Of a stretch of DNA of 64,000 bases, positions 36,329 to 43,263 are shown piece by piece. Origin of the DNA: Caenimonas koreensis DSM 17982 (GTDB lineage Bacteria > Pseudomonadota > Gammaproteobacteria > Burkholderiales > Burkholderiaceae_C); the NCBI RefSeq assembly GCF_009646335.1, contig NZ_WJBU01000002.1:310001-374000 (forward strand), read 5' to 3'. Below the pieces are notes generated by a model, which did no database searches, was not told where the DNA came from, and saw only the letters and a list, made by a program, of their open reading frames with translations. Numbering within the stretch: position 1 is the stretch's first letter; each line of letters opens with the position of its first letter. The translations under genes and the position numbers were made by a program.

Positions 36329-37160
36329 CTTGACCGGGCGCCTGCGCCTGGACGCATTTCACCTGGATCAATTCATCTGCGTCGCGCGTCGCGCCCAGGC
36401 GTATTGCACTGAGGCAGCCGCCCCACACGCACCCCGTGTCGAGGGAAATGATGTCGGGCCGCCTGAGCAACCCCAGCGTTGACCAATGGCCAAACGCAAC
36501 CACCGCACCAGCGGTCTTGCGCCCTGGCACGTCGAACCACGGCAAGAAGCCTGCCGGCGCGGCTTCCGGGCCGCCCGAGGTCTTCAGGTCCATCACACCT
36601 TCTGCCGTGCAAAAGCGCAGCCGCGTCAGTGCATTCACGATCACCCGCAGCCGGTCGTTGCCCACGAGCGAATCGCTCCATTGCGCGGGCTCGTTGCCGT
36701 ACATGTGCGCAAGAAAGTCGGTCATGCCAGGCCCGCGCAGGGCGCTTTCAACTTCAGTTGCCAGTGCAAGTGTGGCGCTCACGTCCCATTGCGGCAGCAC
36801 GCCGGCGTGCACCATGAGGACGCCATGTTCATGCATTGCCATGCGCTGGTGGCGCAGCCAGTCGAGCATCGCAGCGCGATCATCGGCTTGCAGCACCCCG
36901 TCCATCGTGTCGCCGCGGTGAGGCGCGCGCAGCTGGCTTGCGACGGCAAGCAGGCTGAGGTCGTGGTTGCCCAGCAGGCAGCGCGCCGAGTGGCCCAGGC
37001 GCATCAGCCGCCGGAGCACCCCCGCGGAGTCGGGGCCACGGTTGACGAGGTCACCCAGCAGGTAGAGCGTGTCGCGGCTCGCCGAGAAATCGAGCGTTGT
37101 AAGGAGGTTGCCCAGGGCACTGTCGCAGCCCTGCACATCACCGATCAAGTACAGTGCCAT
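36315..37160 (-). CDS. apaH: Symmetrical bis(5'-nucleosyl)-tetraphosphatase
   Basis: 281 residues, matching ApaH length. The metallophosphatase motifs are LIGDVQGC (GDxxG type), LGDLVNRGPDS, LGNHDLSLLAV and further His sites in MVHAGVLPQWD and AFGHWSTLG. It splits Ap4A into two ADP and clears alarmone-like nucleotides. Its ATG is 23 bp from the divergent CNNM gene start, so the promoters overlap. Confidence 0.97.
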   Translation of the reverse strand: MALYLIGDVQGCDSALGNLLTTLDFSASRDTLYLLGDLVNRGPDSAGVLRRLMRLGHSARCLLGNHDLSLLAVASQLRAPHRGDTMDGVLQADDRAAMLDWLRHQRMAMHEHGVLMVHAGVLPQWDVSATLALATEVESALRGPGMTDFLAHMYGNEPAQWSDSLVGNDRLRVIVNALTRLRFCTAEGVMDLKTSGGPEAAPAGFLPWFDVPGRKTAGAVVAFGHWSTLGLLRRPDIISLDTGCVWGGCLSAIRLGATRDADELIQVKCVQAQAPGQVTRT

Positions 37161-37183
37161 TTGCTCAATTCTCGCCCGCTTTC

Positions 37184-38494
37184 ATGGATGTCCTGCTCAT
37201 CGTTGTGCTGACGCTGCTCAATGGCCTTTTCGCCATGTCGGAGCTGGCGTTGGCGTCAAGCCGCAAAGCGTTGCTGCTGGCGATGGCTGAATCGGGGGAT
37301 CCAGGCGCAAAAGCGGCCCTGAAGCTGCTTGAGCAGCCCACGCAGTTTTTATCGACTGTGCAAGTCGGCATCACGGCAACGGGCATGCTCAACGGTATTG
37401 TTGGAGAAGCTGCTTTCAGCAGCGGCGTGGCGACGTGGTTGCAGACCTTCGGCGTTCGCGCACGCGTATCGGAGATCGCGGCCACTGCGCTGGTAGTCAC
37501 GGCCATCACGTTCACCACGATCATCTTCGGCGAGCTGGTGCCCAAGCGCATCGGCCAGCTGTATCCGGAGCCGGTGTCTCGCATCATGTCGCGCCCCATG
37601 GCGTGGCTGGCTCGCGCGGCCCGGCCATTCGTCGTGCTGCTCACGTCCACCACCCAAGCCATCCTCAAACTGCTGCACATCGACAGCACGCGTGAGCGCG
37701 GCATGACCGAAGAAGAAATCGCGCACAGCCTGGAAGAAGGTGTGGATGCGGGCGTGATCGAACAGCACGAGCGGCAGATGGTGCAAAACGTATTCCACCT
37801 TGACGACCGGCCGCTCACGTCGTTCATGGTGCCGCGCTCGGAAATTGAATGGCTCGACGCCGGCTGGGATCTCAAGCAGTGCCTGCGCGAAGTGGGGCAG
37901 GGCGATGCGCACTCGTGGTATCCGGTGTGCCGGGGCTCGCTCGACGATGTCGTGGGCCTGGTGAGCGTCGCGCGCCTGCTCGCCGCGTCCCAGCAGGAGG
38001 CGGCTGGCAGCATCGAATCGCTGGTGTCGCCGGCGCTCTTCGTGCCGGAAACTCTCTCGGGCATGGAATTGCTCGAGCAGTTTCGCGAGCGGTCGGGGCG
38101 CATGGTGTTCGTCGTCGACGAATACGGCGTGGTGCAGGGCCTGATGACGCCGCACGACCTGCTCGAAGCGATCACGGGCGAGTTGCAGCCGGGCGCGCAG
38201 GCCGACGCCTGGGCCACCAAACGCGCGGACGGTTCGTGGCTGCTCGATGGCTTGATGCCCGTGTCAGAGTTGAAAGCGCGCCTGGACATCCGCGAGCTTC
38301 CGGAAGAAGACCGCGGCCGCTACAACACGCTGGCCGGTCTGCTGATGTCGGTGTCGGGCCACCTGCCCGCGACGGGCGAAGTCATCGAGTGTGGCGACTG
38401 GAAGTTCGAGGTGGTTGACCTGGATGGCAAGCGCATCGACAAGGTGCTTGCCGTGTTGCAGCCGCCGCGTGAGAGCGGCGACACATCCAGGTAG
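37184..38494 (+). CDS. CNNM/CorC (DUF21 plus CBS pair) membrane protein
   Basis: 436 residues from ATG 37184; ATG at 37154 would overlap the apaH start region. An N-terminal DUF21 domain with four helices (about 1-140), then two CBS domains (about 215-335, with VFVVDEYGVVQGLMTPHDLLE) and a C-terminal CorC_HlyC domain (about 355-430). The family is often named haemolysin-like, but members control Mg2+ or Co2+ efflux. The CBS pair should sense nucleotides. Confidence 0.93.
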   Translation: MDVLLIVVLTLLNGLFAMSELALASSRKALLLAMAESGDPGAKAALKLLEQPTQFLSTVQVGITATGMLNGIVGEAAFSSGVATWLQTFGVRARVSEIAATALVVTAITFTTIIFGELVPKRIGQLYPEPVSRIMSRPMAWLARAARPFVVLLTSTTQAILKLLHIDSTRERGMTEEEIAHSLEEGVDAGVIEQHERQMVQNVFHLDDRPLTSFMVPRSEIEWLDAGWDLKQCLREVGQGDAHSWYPVCRGSLDDVVGLVSVARLLAASQQEAAGSIESLVSPALFVPETLSGMELLEQFRERSGRMVFVVDEYGVVQGLMTPHDLLEAITGELQPGAQADAWATKRADGSWLLDGLMPVSELKARLDIRELPEEDRGRYNTLAGLLMSVSGHLPATGEVIECGDWKFEVVDLDGKRIDKVLAVLQPPRESGDTSR

Positions 38495-38523
38495 CAAGTG
38501 ATGGTTCGGGAAAACAGGAGGGC

Positions 38524-39279
38524 ATGAGGATGTCGGATTCGGTGTACTACGAAAAGCCGGTGCTGCTGGACCGCGACAAGCATCGCGCGCGCCGGGTGCT
38601 GCCCAGCACGGACTTCGGCTTTGCGCGCAAGGCCAATTCCCTGTACCTCGCCGCAGTGGAATTTTCAGAAGCGTTCAAGGAATATCCGGTTGTGTTCACG
38701 CGTGGTGGCAACGGCCACATCGTGCCGGTCGCGATGCTCGGCTTGCGCGCCCGGGAAAACCTGTTCGTGGACAGCGAAGGCCGCTGGCTCGCGGCGTATG
38801 TACCTGCCTTCGTGCGGCGCTACCCGTTCGTGCTGGCTGATCTGGGGTCCAAGACCATGGGTGTGTGCATCGACGAAGCGTTTTCCGGGCTGAACGATAA
38901 CGAAGGTGAGGCACTGTTCGAGGCAGACGGCACCGACACACCGTTCCTGCGCAACGCGCTCGATTTCCTCAACCGCTACCAGAACGAATACCAGCGCACA
39001 GAGGCTTTCTGCCAGCGGCTCGAACAGGCGGATGTGCTGGTTGAGATGAGCGCCAAGGCCGATCTCGTCGACGGTCGCAGCTTCATGGTCAGCGGCCTGC
39101 TGGTCGTTGACGAGGCCCGGCTCATGGCATTGCCCGACGCAACGGTGCTATCGCTGTTCCGTGTGGGCGAGCTTCACCTGGTCTCGATGCACCTGGCTTC
39201 GCTGTCGAACATGAAAAAACTGGTGGACCGCATGGCCGAGCGCCAAAGCCCGCTGCAACCGGCGCCCAAGCCCGGCTGA
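38524..39279 (+). CDS. SapC family protein
   Basis: 251 residues with a good ribosome site (AGGAGG) before the start at 38524. The SapC signature is visible in the middle: FVRRYPFVLADLG, MGVCIDEAF and the NRYQNEYQRTEAFC segment, ending with a VDEARLMALPD stretch. SapC was named from an S-layer gene cluster, but no S-layer gene is nearby, so its function here is unknown. Thirty bases behind the CNNM gene. Confidence 0.88.
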   Translation: MRMSDSVYYEKPVLLDRDKHRARRVLPSTDFGFARKANSLYLAAVEFSEAFKEYPVVFTRGGNGHIVPVAMLGLRARENLFVDSEGRWLAAYVPAFVRRYPFVLADLGSKTMGVCIDEAFSGLNDNEGEALFEADGTDTPFLRNALDFLNRYQNEYQRTEAFCQRLEQADVLVEMSAKADLVDGRSFMVSGLLVVDEARLMALPDATVLSLFRVGELHLVSMHLASLSNMKKLVDRMAERQSPLQPAPKPG

Positions 39280-39630
39280 TCACCCCAGCGCACGCGCGCC
39301 GGGTACCGCGGGGAAGTGCGACAGGTCCGTGATCGTGACGGCGTCCTGTGCGACCAGGCGGGCCAGCAGTGAATCGACTTCAGTGCGCGAGAGTTTTGAG
39401 GTGACGGCGATCCAGCGCCGATTCACGGCCCGATGACTCATCACCGACAGCGTGCGCAACACCGGAGCCGTCCGTGCCCTGCAAGGCAGGTCCGGCCAGT
39501 GCTTGAGGCGGTAGGCGAGGCCGCTGGTGTCGTTGGCCGCCTCTCGATGGGTATGCAAGGCGATGAGTTCGCCGAATGACGTGGTGGTTCTGCGAGCCCA
39601 GCTGGAGAAGGTGTCGAATGCGGTGGGCAT
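39280..39630 (-). CDS. Small hypothetical protein
   Basis: 116 residues from ATG 39630, which has AAGGG upstream at good spacing; ATGs at 39639 and 39657 are alternatives. Basic, Arg/Thr-rich, with a C-terminal helix SRTEVDSLLARLVAQD. No known domain. Overall composition is protein-like rather than random. Tail to tail with the sapC-like gene with no spacer. Confidence 0.6.
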   Translation of the reverse strand: MPTAFDTFSSWARRTTTSFGELIALHTHREAANDTSGLAYRLKHWPDLPCRARTAPVLRTLSVMSHRAVNRRWIAVTSKLSRTEVDSLLARLVAQDAVTITDLSHFPAVPGARALG

Positions 39631-39737
39631 GGATTGCATCCCTTGTGTGTGATGCAAGTGTGGAGGCGCGCCGCGTTGGCGCCCTAGGTGCTGTGCCCGT
39701 GGTCCCTTAAGGATTTCGCCTAGCTCTGCATTGAGAG

Positions 39738-40127
39738 TCAGGCACCGGGTTGGCGCAGCAGGGACACCGTGGCGATGCCAAGTGCCGTGGCGGCAAACGA
39801 GCCAAGCATGTGTGCAAATGCGATTGCCAGCGCAGAAGCCGTTTCACCGTTCTGCAACTGCGTCACGACTTCTGCCGAAAACGTGGAAAAAGTCGTGAGG
39901 CCGCCCAGAAACCCGGTAATGACGAAGAGGCGGATGTGCGGTGGCAACTGTGGCGATGTCGCGAAGAATGCAATGGCGACTCCTACCAGGTAGCCGCCGG
40001 CCAGGTTGGCGGCCAAGGTGCCCAGCGGCAGCGCCGGAAACATCGGATTGAACTTGAGGGCCAGCGTCCAGCGCAGCAACGCCCCGAGGGCGGCGCCCAG
40101 CGAGATTGAAACGATGGAGCCGATCAT
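39738..40127 (-). CDS. crcB: Fluoride efflux channel
   Basis: 129 residues, four helices. Fluc/CrcB features: GAALGALLRWTLA near the N-terminus, GTLAANLAGGYLVG (conserved Asn) and the GFLGGLTTFSTFSAE motif with its Thr/Phe/Ser channel residues. It exports fluoride as a dual-topology dimer. No fluoride riboswitch consensus is seen in the sequence upstream (40128-40214), so control is probably constitutive. Confidence 0.95.
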   Translation of the reverse strand: MIGSIVSISLGAALGALLRWTLALKFNPMFPALPLGTLAANLAGGYLVGVAIAFFATSPQLPPHIRLFVITGFLGGLTTFSTFSAEVVTQLQNGETASALAIAFAHMLGSFAATALGIATVSLLRQPGA

Positions 40128-40214
40128 GGTTCAGTCACCTGACGTGAAGACGCAGCGTGGAGCGCACAAAAGAAAAGGGCGCCCGGCTTGCCGCCAGGCG
40201 CCCTTGAAGCATTG

Positions 40215-40290
40215 TGGTGCCGGAGAGATGAATCGAACACCCGACCTTCTCATTACGAATGAGCTGCTCTACCGACTGAGCTACACCGGC
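40215..40290 (-). tRNA. tRNA-Thr (anticodon CGT)
   Basis: 76 nt with encoded CCA. The acceptor stem begins GCCGGTG, the D-arm has AGCTCAGTCGGTAGAGC, the anticodon loop is TTCGTAA with CGT at 40255-40257, and the T-arm has TTCGATT. It reads ACG codons. A consensus -10 (TATAAT) lies 18 bp upstream. Confidence 0.97.
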
Positions 40291-40308
40291 TTTGTTGTGC
40301 AGCCTGCG

Positions 40309-40314
40309 ATTATA
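40309..40314 (-). promoter_or_regulatory. -10 box of tRNA-Thr
   Basis: On the minus strand the sequence reads a perfect TATAAT, with its last base 18 bp before the tRNA 5' end, leaving room for a short 5' leader. The expected -35 region (about 40332-40337) is weak. Confidence 0.6.
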
Positions 40315-40560
40315 GCGTGAGTCTGCGCGAGGTTTTTGGTGCTGTCCTGTGCGTGCAAACAGTGCATTGGTGAGCTGGCCAACTTTTTGCATGGGGTTGA
40401 ACATCGGGAAAACGATAGAAGCGACTGTCACAGGCAGCACCGCCAGAACCTCTTGCCGATTTATACTCGCGGGCTTTGGACAAACACCGAGCCCTACCGG
40501 GTACACGTAATGTGCCCAAAAAAAGCGCTTTTGAACCCCAAAAGACAAAAGGAACTTATC

Positions 40561-41415
40561 TTGCGATCCCTGGCCTCCACCCTTCGCATCGTTGCCGCCG
40601 CTGTGCTGCCGATCATTTTCTCTTTCTCCACCATGACGGCCAGCGCCCAGGCGCCCGCTGCTTCGGCGCCCGCGCCTGAGGCAACTGCTGCTGCCGCTGC
40701 AGCGCCTGCCATGCCGGCCGCGCCCGCCGCGGCCAAGAAGCCGGAAGCTGCCCTCGAAAACCCGTACGGTATCGAAGCGCTGTGGAAAGGTTCCGATAAC
40801 ATTGCACGCGCCGTGCTCGTCATCCTCGCGATCATGAGTATTGGCAGCTGGTACATCATGATCGTCAAGCTCCTTGAGCAGTCGAAGATGAACCGCCATG
40901 CGCGCACCGTCGACAAGAATTTCTGGCAAGCCAAGTCGGTGAGTGAAGGTGCTGGCGCACTCGAGAAGAACAGCGCCTACCGCTTCATCGCCGAGTCGGG
41001 CGTCGCAGCGACGAACGATCATGGCGGCCTCAAGAGCCACATCCCGATGCACGACTGGATCCCCATGTCCGTCACGTCCGCCGTTGACCGCATCAACGCG
41101 ACCATGCAGGGCGGCCTGGCCTTCCTCGCAACGGTCGGCTCGACCTCTCCCTTCGTCGGCCTGTTCGGCACGGTGTGGGGCATCTATCACGCACTCACCG
41201 CCATCGGAATTTCCGGCCAGGCCTCGATCGACAAGGTCGCGGGTCCCGTGGGTGAAGCACTCATCATGACGGCCCTGGGCCTGGCAGTCGCGATTCCCGC
41301 GGTGCTCGGCTACAACTGGCTGGCACGCCGCAACAAGGCGGTGATGGATGAAGTGCGCGAATTCAGCGATGAACTGAACGCCGTGATCGTGGGCTCCGCC
41401 GGCAAGGCCGCGTAA
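40561..41415 (+). CDS. exbB: ExbB/TolQ/MotA proton-channel protein
   Basis: 284 residues from TTG 40561, chosen because AAAAGGA lies eight bases upstream; an ATG at 40510 adds 17 residues. A signal peptide (to ASAQA) is followed by an Ala/Pro-rich periplasmic segment, then three ExbB helices including GSTSPFVGLFGTVWGIYHAL and ALIMTALGLAVAIPAVLGYN. It forms the pentameric motor that drives TonB by the proton gradient. First gene of the exb-tonB operon. A TATACT at 40462-40467 is a candidate -10. Confidence 0.95.
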   Translation: MRSLASTLRIVAAAVLPIIFSFSTMTASAQAPAASAPAPEATAAAAAAPAMPAAPAAAKKPEAALENPYGIEALWKGSDNIARAVLVILAIMSIGSWYIMIVKLLEQSKMNRHARTVDKNFWQAKSVSEGAGALEKNSAYRFIAESGVAATNDHGGLKSHIPMHDWIPMSVTSAVDRINATMQGGLAFLATVGSTSPFVGLFGTVWGIYHALTAIGISGQASIDKVAGPVGEALIMTALGLAVAIPAVLGYNWLARRNKAVMDEVREFSDELNAVIVGSAGKAA

Positions 41416-41448
41416 GCGGTCTTCCCGGCAACTTACCGAAAGAACGCC

Positions 41449-41877
41449 ATGGCAATGGCAGTCGGCCCGTCCAGCGGAGACGATGACGAAGTCATGTCCA
41501 ACATCAACACCACGCCCCTTGTGGACGTGATGCTGGTGCTGCTCATCATCTTCCTGATCACGATCCCCGTGGTTACCACGTCGATCCCCGTCTCGCTTCC
41601 CAAAGAGCGCGTCGAGATTCGTGAAACCAAGCCCGAAAACGTGATCATCTCGGTGGACACGCAGGGCAATGTCTTCTGGTACGACCAGAAGATGGCTACG
41701 CCGCGCGACCTGATCGAGCGGCTCAAGCGCGTGTCGAGCATCCAGCCCCAGCCTGAGGTGCAGATCCGCGGCGACATGGCTGCGAAGTACGATGGCGTTG
41801 GCAAGGTTCTTTATGCGTGCCAGGTGGCCGGTATCGTGAAGGTTGCCTTCATTACCGAGCCGCCCGCGCTCAACTGA
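41449..41877 (+). CDS. exbD: ExbD/TolR protein, first copy
   Basis: 142 residues. A cytosolic N-tail, then one helix containing NTTPLVDVMLVLLIIF with the proton-carrying Asp, and a periplasmic ExbD domain. Part of the motor stator with ExbB. A second, different ExbD follows directly. Confidence 0.95.
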   Translation: MAMAVGPSSGDDDEVMSNINTTPLVDVMLVLLIIFLITIPVVTTSIPVSLPKERVEIRETKPENVIISVDTQGNVFWYDQKMATPRDLIERLKRVSSIQPQPEVQIRGDMAAKYDGVGKVLYACQVAGIVKVAFITEPPALN

Positions 41878-41887
41878 GGTCATGTCC

Positions 41888-42310
41888 ATGAAACGAAGCC
41901 GTTTTCGCAACCAGGGCGGCGATCCCGAGCCGATGATGGACATCAACACGACCCCGTTGATCGACGTCATGCTCGTGCTGCTCGTGATGCTCATCATCAC
42001 CATCCCGATCCAGTTTCACGCCGTGAACCTGGAGATGCCGGTCGGCACCCCGCCGACCACCGTCGAGCCTGACAAGGTCCGCATCGACATCGATCCCGCA
42101 AGCGTTGTGTACTGGCAGGGCCTGCCCGTGTCCAGTGCGGAGCTGGAGCAGAAGATGGAAGCGATTGCGACCATGAACCCGCAGCCCGTCGTCAACGTGC
42201 ACCCCAGCAAGGACGCCGGCTATGCGGTGTTTGCCAACGTGCTGTCGACCTCCAAGCGCAAGGGCCTCACCAAGATTGCCGTCACCGGCAGCGAACAGTT
42301 CGTGCAGTAA
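41888..42310 (+). CDS. exbD: ExbD/TolR protein, second copy
   Basis: 140 residues from ATG 41888, with GAGG eight bases upstream; ATG 41882 is too close to that site. Same layout as the first copy: NTTPLIDVMLVLLVML helix and a periplasmic domain (VVNVHPSKDAGYAVFANVLSTSK). The two ExbD proteins differ clearly. A tandem exbD pair is also known in Xanthomonas, where exbD2 is needed for some responses. Confidence 0.94.
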   Translation: MKRSRFRNQGGDPEPMMDINTTPLIDVMLVLLVMLIITIPIQFHAVNLEMPVGTPPTTVEPDKVRIDIDPASVVYWQGLPVSSAELEQKMEAIATMNPQPVVNVHPSKDAGYAVFANVLSTSKRKGLTKIAVTGSEQFVQ

Positions 42311-42319
42311 AGGCAAGTC

Positions 42320-42967
42320 ATGACCGCAACCACCATGCACATGCCCAAGTACCAGGGCAGCGATCCGCGCCGGCGCACCATCGGCTGGATCGTCGTGGTC
42401 CTGGTGCACGTGATCGTGCTCTGGGCACTGATCTCCGGTACCGCACGCAAGGGGCTCGAGCTCATCAAGAAGCCGCTCGAAGCAGCAGTGATCCAGGAAG
42501 TGATCATTCCGCCGCCGCCCCCGCCGCCGCCGCCGCCCAAGGAAATCCAGAAGGCTCCGCCCAAGGTCGACGCACCGCCGCCGTTCATTCCGCCGCCCGA
42601 AGTGGCGCCGCCTCAGACGTCAGCGCCTGCGATCCAGGCGACGACCGTTGCGCCCACGAGCCCGGCCGTGATCGCACCGCCGCCGCCGCCCGCAGCGCCA
42701 CCGGCCACGTCGGGCAAACAGGAGATCAGCGTTGCCTGCCCGACGCAGGTCAGGCCTGAAATGCCGCGCCAGGCCATCAAGGAAGGCGCGCAGGGAACGG
42801 TGAAAGCCCAGGTGATCATTCGCGACGGTGCTGTTCGCGACGTCACAATCCTGTCGGGCCCGCGCGTGTTCCATTCGGCGGTGCGCAACGCGATGATGCA
42901 ATACAAGTGCATTTCGTCCGGCGGCGACATCACTGCCACGCAGGAATTCGACTTCAAGATCGAATGA
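42320..42967 (+). CDS. tonB: TonB energy transducer
   Basis: 215 residues. A short cytosolic part with one anchor helix (about 19-37), a long Pro-rich periplasmic spacer with two poly-Pro runs (about 55-125), and a C-terminal TonB domain with PEMPRQAIKEGAQGTVKAQV and a Cys pair (CPTQV and YKCIS). It passes ExbBD energy to outer-membrane receptors. It closes the operon; a terminator follows 59 bp later. Confidence 0.95.
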   Translation: MTATTMHMPKYQGSDPRRRTIGWIVVVLVHVIVLWALISGTARKGLELIKKPLEAAVIQEVIIPPPPPPPPPPKEIQKAPPKVDAPPPFIPPPEVAPPQTSAPAIQATTVAPTSPAVIAPPPPPAAPPATSGKQEISVACPTQVRPEMPRQAIKEGAQGTVKAQVIIRDGAVRDVTILSGPRVFHSAVRNAMMQYKCISSGGDITATQEFDFKIE

Positions 42968-43025
42968 TTTATCGCGGTTAATTCGATCGAATCCGACGGG
43001 TAAATCCTGCGGCGACACAAGTCTT

Positions 43026-43058
43026 CAACAGCCCTCTTTGCGAGGGCTGTTGTTCTTT
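43026..43058 (+). terminator. Rho-independent terminator after tonB
   Basis: A perfect 11-bp stem (CAACAGCCCTC / GAGGGCTGTTG) with loop TTTGC, followed by TTCTTT. It should end the exb-tonB transcript before the receptor gene, so the receptor likely has its own promoter. Confidence 0.85.
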
Positions 43059-43070
43059 GGAACACGCCTT

Positions 43071-43228
43071 TGTTGCCCTGATGTATTTGGGCAACAGAAC
43101 ACCCCAAACACTGTGAATGCGGAGTGACTACAGAGGGCCGCTTGTGTAAAACCGTGGGCTGGAACGCGACGTGTGTCTAATTTATGAAACGCGTCCGGTC
43201 TGATATGCGGGTTATGGGCAATTGCCCA
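43071..43228 (+). promoter_or_regulatory. Two dyads sharing a TTGCCC half-site before the receptor gene
   Basis: TGTTGCCC (43071-43078) and GGGCAACA (43089-43096) form an 8-bp perfect inverted repeat with a 10-bp spacer. TGGGCAATTGCCCA (43215-43228) is a 14-bp perfect palindrome. Both use TTGCCC/GGGCAA. They look like binding sites for one regulator, or the second could be a hairpin in the mRNA leader. The rest of the 42968-43263 gap holds the tonB terminator and no gene. Confidence 0.5.
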
Positions 43229-43263
43229 AACTCTTTCTCGACAGGAACAGGTCTGGAGAACAC

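Noticed and set aside
40128..40214. Fluoride riboswitch upstream of crcB
   Set aside because: I looked for the conserved GGNGAUGG...CCNNNNACUGCC-type core and related pairing and did not find it.
40135..42003. 622-codon minus frame spanning tRNA-Thr and the exb genes
   Set aside because: It runs through a tRNA gene and is antisense to clear ExbB/ExbD genes.
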